The translations under genes were made by a program, and so were the position numbers. The notes beneath the pieces were generated by a model that was not told the DNA's origin, did not search any database, and saw only the letters and a program-made list of their open reading frames with translations. A stretch of 64,000 nt of DNA. Origin: an uncultured Lachnospiraceae bacterium (GTDB taxonomy: Bacteria; Bacillota; Clostridia; Lachnospirales; Lachnospiraceae). The stretch spans positions 44,813-108,812 of the forward strand of contig CANPOY010000003.1 of the NCBI GenBank assembly GCA_947575805.1. Direction: 5' to 3'. Positions 17,235 to 26,814 of the stretch are shown in pieces; within the stretch, counting starts at the first letter, position 1, and every line of letters starts with the position of its first letter.

Positions 17235-18755
17235 ATGAAAAAGAAGATAACGGCGCTGGTTTTATCAGGTGTTTTGTGTGCCGGGCTGCTTAGCGGCTGC
17301 GGCGGTGACAGCGGACAGGGCGGAGGGCGGTCCGGAGAAGGTACAGGGCAGGCCGGGGGAGAAGCAAGCGCCGGGGCAAATACCGGCGGCGTGGACTTAA
17401 GCAATATTTTCAGCGGTGAGCTGGAGCAGAATGTCACGATCCGGGTTCTGGAGAACGATACAGCCATTGAGCAGGGTTACTTCCGGGAGCTGATCGACGC
17501 CTTTAATGCAAAATATGCGGATTACGGTATCGTGGCGGTAGACGCCAATATGGATCAGTACAGCAATCTGGCGGATGACGGCCCTTACGGGTACGGTCCG
17601 GATGTACTCTATCAGGCCAATGACGTGCTGATGAAGTATGTGGAGGGAAAGCATATTTATCCTGTTCCGGCAGAGAGCCTGGAGTGCTTTTCCCAGATCC
17701 CGGAGAATGCCTGGAATGCGTATAAGGCTACTGTAAACGGAGTTCAGTATTACATGGGCGTGCCGGTAAACGTACAGTCCTCCATGCTGTATTACCGCAA
17801 AGACCTGCTGCCCGAAGACTGGGAGACCACTTGGGATAAAAACGGTAATCAGGTGCCGGACATGGTGGAAAACTGGAACGATATGTACAGGTATTCCCGG
17901 GAGATCGTGGCAAAGAACGATGGCCATTACGGATATATGCGTTCTCTTTATGATGTGTATTTCTCTTCCGGATTTCTCTTTTCCTATGGCGGCTATGTAT
18001 TTGGGGATAATAATACCAATGCGGATGATCTGGGCTTTTCCGCCGGTAATGCGGAGATCGGTGCCAATGTGCTCTTACAGCAGGCAGCCTTGATGAACGA
18101 GGGCTGTATCGACGATTCCATTACGGTGAGCGCATATAGTAAGCTGGCAGACGGGACCTATTTTGCCACTATGACCACCCCGGATGTCTATACCCTGTTT
18201 TTAAAGGAGCTGCGGCTGGCGTACCAGGCGCAGGGGATGAGCGAGGAAGAGGCCGGGGCTCTGGCGAAGGAAAATCTGGTAATTACGGAGATACCTAAGC
18301 TTCCGGCAAGCGGCGACCTGACGGAAGAGAATCCTGAGCTGATTCCCTTAAAGGCTATGGGGGGTGTCAACGGCTATGCTATCAGTGCATATACAAAATC
18401 TCCCAACGCCTGCCTGGCTTTTGTGGAGTTTGCCGCAGGTTATGAGATGATGCTCCGCCGAAATGAAATGCTGGGTATTGTTCCTGCCAGAAGCGACGTG
18501 GCGGATGCGGTGGGAGGAGTGTCCGAGATCATGTACCATAACCTGGACGCGGGCAATATTGTGGTCATGCCCTCCATCCGGGCGGTGGAACAGATCTGGA
18601 CGCCGGGGCAGACCTTCTTTGAGGATCTGGCCAAGGACGCATTCCGGCCCGAGGCGGAGAAAAAGTACAAGACGTTGGACGACATTAAGAACGGGCTGGC
18701 ATCTGTAGACGTCCAGATCTATGACGCGGTGCATACGCTGGCGGGAACAAACTGA
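17235..18755 (+). CDS. Maltodextrin-type ABC transporter substrate-binding lipoprotein
   Basis: A 506-residue family 1 solute-binding protein. The signal peptide MKKKITALVLSGVLCAGLLSGC ends in lipobox LSGC, and a Gly/Gly-Glu-rich linker follows. The mature part has the binding-protein pattern VTIRVLENDTAIEQGYFREL, YGPDVLYQANDVLMKYVE and YMGVPVNVQSSMLYYRKDLL. AATAGGAGG precedes the start. It captures oligosaccharide outside the membrane for the two downstream permeases. Neighbouring GH13 genes suggest maltodextrin. At 506 residues it is longer than E. coli MalE (about 370 mature). Confidence 0.92.
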   Translation: MKKKITALVLSGVLCAGLLSGCGGDSGQGGGRSGEGTGQAGGEASAGANTGGVDLSNIFSGELEQNVTIRVLENDTAIEQGYFRELIDAFNAKYADYGIVAVDANMDQYSNLADDGPYGYGPDVLYQANDVLMKYVEGKHIYPVPAESLECFSQIPENAWNAYKATVNGVQYYMGVPVNVQSSMLYYRKDLLPEDWETTWDKNGNQVPDMVENWNDMYRYSREIVAKNDGHYGYMRSLYDVYFSSGFLFSYGGYVFGDNNTNADDLGFSAGNAEIGANVLLQQAALMNEGCIDDSITVSAYSKLADGTYFATMTTPDVYTLFLKELRLAYQAQGMSEEEAGALAKENLVITEIPKLPASGDLTEENPELIPLKAMGGVNGYAISAYTKSPNACLAFVEFAAGYEMMLRRNEMLGIVPARSDVADAVGGVSEIMYHNLDAGNIVVMPSIRAVEQIWTPGQTFFEDLAKDAFRPEAEKKYKTLDDIKNGLASVDVQIYDAVHTLAGTN

Positions 18756-18812
18756 CAGGGCCGGATCAGCAGAGACAGATCGGTAGAAACAAGCGGACAG
18801 ATTCAGAAAGGC

Positions 18813-20141
18813 ATGAAAATTAACATGAAAAGTGCAGATAAAAAAGTGCCAAACAAAAGTATGCCAAATAAAAAGGTGAAAGCAAGCATGTGTCTTATGG
18901 GGCTGGGCCAGCTCATGTACGGCCAGGTGGGAAAGGGGCTGCTTTATCTGGCAGTCCTGGCCCTGGGCATTGCTTATTTCATATTTCGGGGAGGGGCAGA
19001 TCTGGCGGGGCTTTTTACCCTTGGCACCAGGGAAGCGGACACCTGGCTGGGGATAGAGGGAGATAACTCCGTGGTCATGCTGCTCATGGGCATTCTGGCA
19101 GTGATCGCGCTTCTGCTCCTTGCGGCGGTTCATGTGTCCAATGTGCGGGATGCCAGAGAGACTCAGAAGCTCCTGGAAAGAGGCGGACGGCCGGCGACAT
19201 TTCAAGAGGATGCAAAGCAGCTTTTAGACAGGAAATTTTATAAGACCGTGCTGTTCCTGCCGATTCTGGGGGTCTGTGTTTTTAATATCCTTCCCATTGT
19301 CTTCATGATTGCCATTGCGTTTACCAATTACGGCGGGAGTATCGTGCCGCCTAAGCTGGTAGACTGGGTGGGACTGGATAATTTCGTGCAGATCACCACC
19401 CTGTCCCAGTTTGCGCCTACCTTTGGCAGGATTCTGGGCTGGAACCTGCTCTGGGCGGTCTGCTCTACAGCCCTGAATTATTTTGCAGGCTTAGGGCTGG
19501 CGCTTCTGCTCAACAAGGACTGTGTAAAAGGGAAGGTTTTCTGGAGATCCTTTCCCATACTTGCCTATGCGGTTCCGGGCTTTATCACGCTGCTGGGTTT
19601 TAAGTTTATGTTCTCCTACGGCGGCCCCATCAACCAGCTCATTACGGCGGCAGGCCACAGGGCCATAGGGTTTCTGGACATCGACGCAAAGTGGATTGCC
19701 AGGCTGATCGGTCTGGGCGTCAACGCCTGGGTCAGCATTCCTTCGATTATGCTGCTGGCCACCGGGATTCTGTCCAACCGGGATATGACTCTGTTGGAGG
19801 CCGCGAAGATCGACGGGGCTACCCCCTGGCAGCAGTTTCGGCGCATCACCCTGCCTTTTGTATTGTTTTCCACCACTCCGGTGCTGCTGGGACAGTTTAT
19901 CGGTAATTTCAACAATTTCGGTGTCTTTTATTTCTTAAGAGGCGGGCTGTATATAGACGGGTATTTTCTGGCCAGTGACACGGATCTGCTGATCAATTGG
20001 CTCTATAACCTGTCTATCAGCAATAATTATTATAATATCGGCGCCGCTATCAGCCTGGTGATATTCCTGATCACCTCCCTGATCTCTCTGGTGATTTATA
20101 CCCGAAGTGCGTCGTATAAGGAGGAGGACACGTTCCGATGA
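18813..20141 (+). CDS. MalF-like sugar ABC transporter permease
   Basis: A 442-residue inner-membrane permease with an extended N-terminal region: one hydrophobic segment near residues 30-50, another near residue 90, then the standard six-helix core. The EAA loop reads EAAKIDGATPWQQFRRITLP, the contact site for the ATPase. The ending, GVFYFLRGGLYI plus a long final helix, fits MalF. It overlaps the next permease gene by ATGA. No ATPase gene is present; a multi-sugar ATPase (MsmK type) encoded elsewhere is presumed, as is common in Firmicutes. Confidence 0.93.
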   Translation: MKINMKSADKKVPNKSMPNKKVKASMCLMGLGQLMYGQVGKGLLYLAVLALGIAYFIFRGGADLAGLFTLGTREADTWLGIEGDNSVVMLLMGILAVIALLLLAAVHVSNVRDARETQKLLERGGRPATFQEDAKQLLDRKFYKTVLFLPILGVCVFNILPIVFMIAIAFTNYGGSIVPPKLVDWVGLDNFVQITTLSQFAPTFGRILGWNLLWAVCSTALNYFAGLGLALLLNKDCVKGKVFWRSFPILAYAVPGFITLLGFKFMFSYGGPINQLITAAGHRAIGFLDIDAKWIARLIGLGVNAWVSIPSIMLLATGILSNRDMTLLEAAKIDGATPWQQFRRITLPFVLFSTTPVLLGQFIGNFNNFGVFYFLRGGLYIDGYFLASDTDLLINWLYNLSISNNYYNIGAAISLVIFLITSLISLVIYTRSASYKEEDTFR

Positions 20142-20965
20142 AAGCTTCCAAAGTAGCTGACACATGTGTCACATATATCATATTGCTTGCTGTTTGCTTT
20201 ATCTTTTTCTTTCCGTGCCTGTGGCTGATATTGGCGTCCTTCAGCAAGTCGGGCTCCATATATTCCTTTGAGGGATTTTTTCCCAGCGCATACAGCCTGG
20301 ATACCTTTAAGACATTGTTCACGGATACTGCCATGTACAATTACCCCCGTTGGTTCCGCAACACCTTGTTTATTGCGGTGATGAGCTGTCTTGTGGGCAC
20401 CTTTCTGACGATCCTGACGGCTTACACCATGTCCCGCTTTCAGTTCAAGGCCAGAAAGACCATGATGAAGACTACTCTGCTTTTGGGGATGTTCCCTTCT
20501 TTCATGGGAATGATTGCGGTGTATATCATTATGACACAGTTCGGGCTGATCAACAATATGTGGGGGCTGATCCTGATTTACAGCGCCAATGCGCCCATGG
20601 GGTATCTGACCCAGAAGGGATTCTTCGACACCATCCCGTCCTCTATCGACGAAGCGGCCAGGATTGACGGGGCCACGAACTTCCAGGTGTTTACACGGAT
20701 CAACCTGCCCATCTCCATGCCCATTATCGTTTACACGACTCTGACCAGCTTCACCTTTCCCTGGAGCGACTTTATTCTTCCCAAGCTGCTGCTGAAGGAA
20801 AAGGATCTTTATACCGTTGCCGTAGGGCTGATGAGCCTGGGAGACACGGAGTTTGCCCGTTTCGCGGCAGGGGCTGTGTTCATTGCGGTACCCATAGTCA
20901 TCCTTTATTTCTGCCTGGTAAAGTTTATGGTCAACGGTATGACTGCAGGGGCGGTAAAGGGCTAA
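20138..20965 (+). CDS. MalG-like sugar ABC transporter permease
   Basis: A 275-residue permease of the MalG type, with six hydrophobic helices. The EAA loop reads DEAARIDGATNFQVFTRINL. It ends in a conserved KFMVNGMTAGAVKG, the family C-terminus that reaches the ATPase dimer. Translation is coupled to the malF-like gene. It completes the binding protein-permease-permease set fed by the GH13 operon. Confidence 0.93.
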   Translation: MKASKVADTCVTYIILLAVCFIFFFPCLWLILASFSKSGSIYSFEGFFPSAYSLDTFKTLFTDTAMYNYPRWFRNTLFIAVMSCLVGTFLTILTAYTMSRFQFKARKTMMKTTLLLGMFPSFMGMIAVYIIMTQFGLINNMWGLILIYSANAPMGYLTQKGFFDTIPSSIDEAARIDGATNFQVFTRINLPISMPIIVYTTLTSFTFPWSDFILPKLLLKEKDLYTVAVGLMSLGDTEFARFAAGAVFIAVPIVILYFCLVKFMVNGMTAGAVKG

Positions 20966-20995
20966 TCCGGGTCTCCCGCTGCAGCAGGAAAAAAA

Positions 20996-21025
20996 TTGAC
21001 ACATGGATTACGGTCATGTTACAAT
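20996..21025 (+). promoter_or_regulatory. Promoter P1 of the hybrid kinase gene
   Basis: TTGACA (20996-21001), 18 bases, TACAAT (21020-21025), starting about 30 bases after the malG-like stop. It would yield a leader of about 140 bases before the kinase start, which includes the terminator at 21104-21133. Confidence 0.65.
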
Positions 21026-21070
21026 CAGTCAAGAAGGGATCGATACTCGTTCTATCCGAGGGCTGCTGTG

Positions 21071-21098
21071 TTGTGACCAGTTATGCGATATTTATAAT
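21071..21098 (+). promoter_or_regulatory. Possible second promoter P2 of the hybrid kinase gene
   Basis: TTGTGA (21071-21076), 16 bases, TATAAT (21093-21098). Transcription would begin at about 21105, at the foot of the terminator hairpin. The -35 box is imperfect and the spacer one base short. Confidence 0.4.
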
Positions 21099-21103
21099 AG
21101 TGT

Positions 21104-21133
21104 CGGCTCCGTTTTAACGGAGCCGGTTTTTTT
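21104..21133 (+). terminator. Rho-independent terminator/attenuator between malG-like and kinase genes
   Basis: A 10-base-pair stem CGGCTCCGTT/AACGGAGCCG with a two-base loop is followed by seven T residues (21127-21133). It ends 41 bases before the kinase ATG and lies downstream of the kinase promoter P1. It could both end the malEFG transcript and attenuate kinase transcription. Confidence 0.85.
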
Positions 21134-21174
21134 CTGGATGAAATTCAAGAAAACGGGAAACAGGTGAAAGATTG

Positions 21175-24100
21175 ATGAAAAGGCTGCTGAACGGGAAAAA
21201 GAAGCAGGAAAAAAAGCGCTTCAATTTCAAGATTACGATAGGTGTGTGTGTCATGTTTCTGAGCCTCACGCTGGGGACGGGGGCTGTGCTGGCGTCGGAA
21301 GGTGCCTCCGAAAAGATAGTGCGGATTTCCTGCGGCATTAATGAGCTGCTGTATTTTGACGAAGAGGGCAATGTTGCAGGATACTGCAAGGATTATATTG
21401 AGAGACTGGCGGAAATCAACGGCTGGGAGTGCGAATATGTGAAGTGCAACTGGTCTGAGGGAGTACAAATGCTGGAGGACGGCAGGATTGACATTCTCCT
21501 GCCCACCACATGGCTGGAAGAGCGTGAGGAGTACATGGATTTCTCGGCCATTGTGGGGGGCTACATTGCGCCCGGCCTGTTTGCCCTGGAGGACAGCGGC
21601 TTTTATTATAATGATTATAAGAGCTTTGACGGCGCCGTAATAGCGGTGACGGAGGATTCCACCAACAATGTGGAGCTGGCCCGTTTTGCGGAGGAGCAGG
21701 ATTTTACCTATGAGCCGGTTTATATCAGTTCTATGGAGGATAAGATCAGGGCTTTGCAGGAAAGAGAGGTGGATATGGTAATGTTCACCGCAGCGAACCA
21801 AGTGCCCGATTCCAAGCTGGTATCCGTTCTGAACGCCACCCCCTTCTATTACACGGTGCGGAAGGGAAACCAGGCTCTTCTGGCCGAGCTGAACAGCGGC
21901 ATGCAGCAGATCACTATGTATGAGCCGGACTTGATGGGCCGGTTGCTGGGGAGCTGTATCACCGGCGCAAACAGGAATAATATTGCCTATACCGCAGAAG
22001 AGAGGAAATTTATTACCCAGGGGAACAGGATTACGGTAGGCTTTTATGAAAAAACGGAGCCGTTGGCCTTTGTTTCTCCTGATGGGACTTATGGCGGTAT
22101 TTATGTGGAACTGCTGCGGAGGATAAAGGAAAAGACAGGTCTGAACATTGAGCTGTATCCCATCAGCCGGGAGGACGACTGGAAGGAGCTGCTGCAGAAT
22201 GGGGTGATTGACTTTTACATCGGTTCTTCCCTGGTAATCACTTCAAAAGATGAGAATTTCAGGACCACTTCTGCATTTATGGAGTACAAAAGCGTACTGA
22301 TCACCGGGAGAGACCGTGCGGTAAGCAGGGAGAAAAAAATGCGGATGGCCCTTACAAAAGGGCGTTCCTATTGGGAAAACAATATGCCTTCTGACTTAGG
22401 GGAGATAGAAATCGTCTACTGTAAGACAGCCAAGGATTGTCTCAAAGCCGTGCGAAGCGGCAGGGCAGATGCCACGCTGCTCAATACCATCGAGTACAAT
22501 TACCAGTCTAAGAATGCAAGGTTTTCCGAGCTTGTTCAGTGGGAAAATTACCGGTTTGAATCCTGGGCAGGTATGACCGCGTATTCCGATATTGATGAAG
22601 CTGCCTTTTCCGTCATGAACAAATCCCTGGAGTCACTGACGGAGGAAGAGATCAGCGATGTCATTGATGCCGGCCTGAATATGTCCTACAGAATGGAGGA
22701 CTTTGTGGATTATATCTATCCGGTTCGGTATCTGCTGGTGATACTTATGCTGGCTCTGGCGGCTGCTGCCGTGGTGGGGAGCCTTATCTACAGTGTGCGG
22801 AAAAGGCAGAGGAAGCTGATTCGGGAGAGCAGTGAGAAGGAACGACACCAGCTCAGGATTGTGGCTGCCCTCAGCCGGGATTATGCCGCTGTGTATTATG
22901 TGAATCTGGACAAAGATATGTATACCCTTATCAGTGTGGCGGATACGTTAAGGAGCGGAGCGAATGCGGAGAGCGGATATAAGGAGGGATTTTCCAGGGC
23001 ATTTGGTGAATATATGGAGGCGCTGGCGCTGCCGGAGTATCAGGAGACCTTGGGAGCCCTGGCACGTCCGGAGACGGTCATAGATCGATTCAGAGAGGAG
23101 AAGGACTTTTCCTTTCGCTACCAGGTGAAGCCCAATGAACTGCATCATGAATATTTTGAGATCCATTTTGCGGATGTAAGCGCGGATGATAAGGAACATG
23201 TCATGGTGCTGGGCTTCCGCTGTGTGGACGAACTGGCCAGGGAAGAGAATAAGAAGAAGCAGGCCCTGCAGGAAGCTTATGAGGCAGCAAACCGTGCCAA
23301 CCATGCAAAGTCAGATTTTCTGTCCAAGATGTCCCATGACATCCGCACGCCCATGAACGGCATTATCGGAATGACCGCGATTGCTACTGCCCATATTGAT
23401 AATAAGGAGCGGGTTCGGGACGCGCTGGGTAAAATCACCGCGTCCAGCAGACACCTGCTTGGGCTGATCAACGAAGTGTTGGACATGAGTAAAATAGAAT
23501 CGGGAAAAATTACTCTGAACGAAGAGGAATTCAGTTTATCCGATCTGCTGAATGAGCTGCTGGTGATGATACAGCCCCAGGTAAAGGAACATAAGCATGA
23601 GCTGCAGGTTCATATTCTGAATCTGAAGCACGAGGATGTAGTGGGAGACAGTCTGCGTATCCAGCAGGTATTCATCAATATTATGGGGAATGCGGTGAAA
23701 TACACGCCCGACGGCGGCAGTATAAAGCTCACTGTCAGGGAGAAGCCGGTTTCCGAACAGCTGACAGGGTGCTATGAGTTTATATTCGAGGATAACGGCA
23801 TCGGCATGTCGGAGGAATACATAGAACATATCTTCGAACCCTTTTCCCGGGCGGAGGACAGCCGCAGCAGCAAAATCCAGGGAACGGGCCTGGGAATGGC
23901 CATCACTCAGAACATTGTGCGTATGATGAACGGTGACATCCGGGTAGAAAGCAGGCCGGGAAAGGGTTCCAGATTTACCGTCACGATCTGTTTAAGACTT
24001 CAGGACAGGGAGGAGATGTCCTATGACGAGCTGGCGGGTCTGTCAGTCCTGGTTGTCGATGATGACCGCATATTCTGTGAGTCAACCTGCAGGATGCTGG

Positions 24101-24852
24101 ATGAAATCGGTATGGACAGTGAATGGGTGCCGTCCGGTGAGGCGGCGGTGGAGCGGGTACAGGCCCTCAGGCAGGAAGGGAACAGCCTCTATGCGGTGAT
24201 TCTGGGCATGAAGATACCGACGACGGACGATCTGAAAACCGCAAGGCAGATTGCCGGTATTGCCGGCGGGGAGGTGCCGCTGATGATTCTTTCCGCGTAT
24301 GACTGGACGGAGATCGAGACGGAAGCCAGGGCGGCGGGAATCAATGCTTTCCTGAGCAAGCCGGTCTTTCAATCGGGGCTTGGCAGGCTGTTCTGTGAAT
24401 TGAAGTGTGGGTGCCCGGAAGGCGGTGCGGCCTCTCGGGCGGAGGCGGTGACAAAGACCGACTTTTCGGATAAACGGATCCTGCTGGTGGAGGATATTGA
24501 GCTGAACCGGGAAATTGCCAGGGAGATTCTGGGAATGACCGGAATCAGGACAGAAGAGGCCGAGGACGGCAGGGCAGCCCTGGATATGTTTTCCGCTTCC
24601 CCTTCGGGCTATTATGATTTGATTTTGATGGATGTGCAGATGCCGGTGATGAACGGTTATGAGGCCACCTCAGCCATACGGGCCCTGGAAAGGGAGGATG
24701 CTGCTGCTGTGCCTATTGTAGCCATGACGGCCAATGCCTTTGCGGATGACGTGCAGGAGGCAAAAAGTGCGGGAATGAATGCCCATCTGGCAAAGCCCTT
24801 TGATCTGGAAAAGCTGATGGAAGTGCTCAGGCAATACCTGGGTCAGAAATGA
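21175..24852 (+). CDS. BvgS-like hybrid sensor histidine kinase with two solute-binding domains
   Basis: A 1225-residue membrane kinase. The order is an N-terminal signal/anchor (about 20-40), two SBP_bac_3-type extracellular domains (about 45-270 and 278-505), a membrane helix (about 512-535), a PAS-like segment, and a HisKA domain with the phosphoacceptor in FLSKMSHDIRTPMNG (about residue 721). An HATPase follows (DNGIGMSEEYI, GTGLGMAI), then two receiver domains. The first receiver (about 955-1070) keeps the acidic pair VVDDD, but the phosphoacceptor position reads VILGMKIP, with Gly where Asp is expected. The second is intact (LILMDVQMP, AHLAKPF). No Hpt domain is visible. ATG 21175 has AGGTGA seven bases upstream. 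It probably senses an extracellular small molecule; a link to the sugar locus is only positional. Confidence 0.93.
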   Translation: MKRLLNGKKKQEKKRFNFKITIGVCVMFLSLTLGTGAVLASEGASEKIVRISCGINELLYFDEEGNVAGYCKDYIERLAEINGWECEYVKCNWSEGVQMLEDGRIDILLPTTWLEEREEYMDFSAIVGGYIAPGLFALEDSGFYYNDYKSFDGAVIAVTEDSTNNVELARFAEEQDFTYEPVYISSMEDKIRALQEREVDMVMFTAANQVPDSKLVSVLNATPFYYTVRKGNQALLAELNSGMQQITMYEPDLMGRLLGSCITGANRNNIAYTAEERKFITQGNRITVGFYEKTEPLAFVSPDGTYGGIYVELLRRIKEKTGLNIELYPISREDDWKELLQNGVIDFYIGSSLVITSKDENFRTTSAFMEYKSVLITGRDRAVSREKKMRMALTKGRSYWENNMPSDLGEIEIVYCKTAKDCLKAVRSGRADATLLNTIEYNYQSKNARFSELVQWENYRFESWAGMTAYSDIDEAAFSVMNKSLESLTEEEISDVIDAGLNMSYRMEDFVDYIYPVRYLLVILMLALAAAAVVGSLIYSVRKRQRKLIRESSEKERHQLRIVAALSRDYAAVYYVNLDKDMYTLISVADTLRSGANAESGYKEGFSRAFGEYMEALALPEYQETLGALARPETVIDRFREEKDFSFRYQVKPNELHHEYFEIHFADVSADDKEHVMVLGFRCVDELAREENKKKQALQEAYEAANRANHAKSDFLSKMSHDIRTPMNGIIGMTAIATAHIDNKERVRDALGKITASSRHLLGLINEVLDMSKIESGKITLNEEEFSLSDLLNELLVMIQPQVKEHKHELQVHILNLKHEDVVGDSLRIQQVFINIMGNAVKYTPDGGSIKLTVREKPVSEQLTGCYEFIFEDNGIGMSEEYIEHIFEPFSRAEDSRSSKIQGTGLGMAITQNIVRMMNGDIRVESRPGKGSRFTVTICLRLQDREEMSYDELAGLSVLVVDDDRIFCESTCRMLDEIGMDSEWVPSGEAAVERVQALRQEGNSLYAVILGMKIPTTDDLKTARQIAGIAGGEVPLMILSAYDWTEIETEARAAGINAFLSKPVFQSGLGRLFCELKCGCPEGGAASRAEAVTKTDFSDKRILLVEDIELNREIAREILGMTGIRTEEAEDGRAALDMFSASPSGYYDLILMDVQMPVMNGYEATSAIRALEREDAAAVPIVAMTANAFADDVQEAKSAGMNAHLAKPFDLEKLMEVLRQYLGQK

Positions 24853-24906
24853 TTACATTCCGGACGGAAATCTTTCAAAGGAATGACTCACCGGAAGGAG
24901 GAAAAG

Positions 24907-25146
24907 ATGGAAACCTTTATATCTGGTATATTAACAAAGGAAGGGCGGAAATTTGCCCGCATCAGTTTTATGCGGGAAGAAGAGTACGCAGAATTTATCG
25001 TCCCGGATGGAGTTCTGGACAAGAGACAGGGTTTTACCGAGGAAGAGATTACAAAACTGTTCCGGTATGTGAGGGAGAACAAGGACGACATTTTAAAGCG
25101 GGCAAAAGAAGTCAACCCGCTGAAGAACTGGCTGGGCCTGGCTTGA
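24907..25146 (+). CDS. Small protein of unknown function
   Basis: A 79-residue soluble protein rich in charged residues: METFISGILTKEGRKFARIS, then REEEYAEFIVPDGVLD and a helical tail ending NPLKNWLGLA. GGAGG (24896-24900) precedes ATG 24907, 54 bases after the hybrid kinase, so the two may be cotranscribed. The first half looks like a small beta unit, the second like a helix. I do not recognise a family. The good ribosome site and protein-like composition support it being real. Confidence 0.65.
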   Translation: METFISGILTKEGRKFARISFMREEEYAEFIVPDGVLDKRQGFTEEEITKLFRYVRENKDDILKRAKEVNPLKNWLGLA

Positions 25147-25182
25147 TCTGCATTTGAGGCGCAGCAAAGCTGCGGCATGGGG

Positions 25183-25917
25183 TTAGGCTGAAAGCACATC
25201 CAGGATAGTGTTCAGGCGTGTGCAGCCCGGGGGAAGCTGGCCGGTGAGCTCAGGGGATTGGGCTGTATGGACGTACATACAGGCGAGACCGCAGTTGTAA
25301 GCGCCCCAGGCGTCGGCCTGCCAGTCATTTCCGACCATTACGGAAACCTCTGGATCAAGGCGGTGCTTTTTTAACAATGCGCCGTAAAATCGCGGAGAAG
25401 GCTTCATGAAGCCGATGTCCGAGGAAATCAGCACATCGTCAAACAGATCATAAATTCCCAGGTGCCGCAGCTCAGGTTCAGTAAACAGGCGTTGGGCGTT
25501 GGAAAGAAGATAGACTTTTTTTCCCAGGCGGTGCAATTCCGTAAGCAGCGTTTCCGCCCCTTCAAAGAGGCGGAGGCGCTGTAAGGAAACTGTACGGTAC
25601 ATCAGTGCCCAGTCTGCAAGCATCTGTGGTGTCGCTGCCGTGCCCTTTTCGCCGTACAGCAGGGAAAAGACTGCCGATAAATCTATCTCGATCTCATCCG
25701 GCGACAGGCCGGGGAGCTGTGTTTTGTATTTTTCATACTGCTCCAGGCGCAGGGCAGCGATCAATGCCCTGTACCTTTTGCGCAGCTCCGGCCCGGTATA
25801 GGGGACACCCTGGAGGGTCATATAACCTGCCATATATTTCCACAGGGAAGCCTTGCTTTCGTTGGTGTGTATGTCTACCAGCGTGCCGTATAAGTCGAAG
25901 ATATAGTTATCGTACAT
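25183..25917 (-). CDS. HAD superfamily hydrolase (subfamily IA-like)
   Basis: A 244-residue haloacid-dehalogenase-type hydrolase. Motif I reads FDLYGTLV: the nucleophile Asp is present, but the general-acid Asp two positions later is Tyr, as in dehalogenase-like members. Motif II is YLLSNAQ, motif III Lys lies in FMKPSPRFY, and motif IV is VMVGNDWQADAWGA. The helical cap lies between motifs I and II. It follows the AraC-type gene by about three bases on the same strand and should be cotranscribed. The substrate is unknown, and the missing second Asp makes simple phosphatase activity uncertain. Confidence 0.85.
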   Translation of the reverse strand: MYDNYIFDLYGTLVDIHTNESKASLWKYMAGYMTLQGVPYTGPELRKRYRALIAALRLEQYEKYKTQLPGLSPDEIEIDLSAVFSLLYGEKGTAATPQMLADWALMYRTVSLQRLRLFEGAETLLTELHRLGKKVYLLSNAQRLFTEPELRHLGIYDLFDDVLISSDIGFMKPSPRFYGALLKKHRLDPEVSVMVGNDWQADAWGAYNCGLACMYVHTAQSPELTGQLPPGCTRLNTILDVLSA

Positions 25918-25920
25918 AAT

Positions 25921-26814
25921 TCATGACCCTTTCTTTTCAACGGGAACCCACAGCTCGCAGAACAGCTCGGGTGCTCCTTTTTCAAAATAGATCTCATAGT
26001 CCGAGTCGTCTGTCTGCACATACCCGGTCTGGGGAGAAAATTCTTTGAAAAATCTGCTCCAGGTATCGCCCAGACAGTTGCCGTCAGGCCCGAAACACTG
26101 AAATACGGCATAGTCTGCCGAGTTTGTCTTCCAGATGGAATAACCGTTCTTTGTAAACTGTTCCAGCTTTGACATGTCGGTGTCTTCATCCAGTAAAATG
26201 CCGATTCCGTAATCAAAATGGGACTCGCCGTTCTTTGCGGGGCTGCATAAGCCGTACAGATCTCTTTTCCCTTCTTTGCGCAGCTGCTTCATGGGGTCAA
26301 TCATGTTCTTTGCCCAGCACTCGGCCCAGAAATCGGGAATGCTGTGGTCATTGTCGTCATTGATAATTTCAATGGGGAAAGACTTCACCAATGTAAGAAA
26401 CTGCTGGCCCTTTTGATGCTCCATTCTGTAATCCATAATACTACCGCCTTCCATAATTATTTTGATCACAAGCGGATTGAATAAATGCAGCTTAACACCT
26501 TTCTGCCTGGCCTGCTTTGGAGTGGAGCCGTGGAAACGGGAAAATGCCTTGGAAAAGCTTTCCGGAGATTCGTAGCCGTATTTATAGGCGGCATCGATCA
26601 CCGATATATCGGTGGACTGCAGCTCCTGGGCCGCCAATGTAAGACGTCGCTTCCGGATGTATTCGTTAGCTGTCATTCCCGTAACAAAGCTGAAGGTTCT
26701 GTGAAAATTGTAGCCGGACATATGCACGCTTTTTGCAGCGTCCACATAGCTTATATCTTCAAAAAGGTGCTCCTCCATATAGCAGATTGCCTGTTGTATC
26801 AGATGCAGTGACAT
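25921..26814 (-). CDS. AraC family regulator with GyrI-like effector-binding domain
   Basis: A 297-residue transcription factor. The N-terminal 110 residues hold two helix-turn-helix units of AraC type (YVDAAKSVHMSGYNFHRTF; VIDAAYKYGYESPESFSKAF; end STPKQARQKG). The C-terminal part (about 125-297) is a GyrI/SOUL-like effector domain, with 'YAVFQCFGPDGNCLGDTWSR' and an ending FYEIYFEK-like strand followed by ELWVPVEKKG. This order (DNA-binding first) is that of the Rob/SoxS-like regulators that sense lipophilic compounds. The downstream HAD gene follows directly. Confidence 0.9.
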   Translation of the reverse strand: MSLHLIQQAICYMEEHLFEDISYVDAAKSVHMSGYNFHRTFSFVTGMTANEYIRKRRLTLAAQELQSTDISVIDAAYKYGYESPESFSKAFSRFHGSTPKQARQKGVKLHLFNPLVIKIIMEGGSIMDYRMEHQKGQQFLTLVKSFPIEIINDDNDHSIPDFWAECWAKNMIDPMKQLRKEGKRDLYGLCSPAKNGESHFDYGIGILLDEDTDMSKLEQFTKNGYSIWKTNSADYAVFQCFGPDGNCLGDTWSRFFKEFSPQTGYVQTDDSDYEIYFEKGAPELFCELWVPVEKKGS

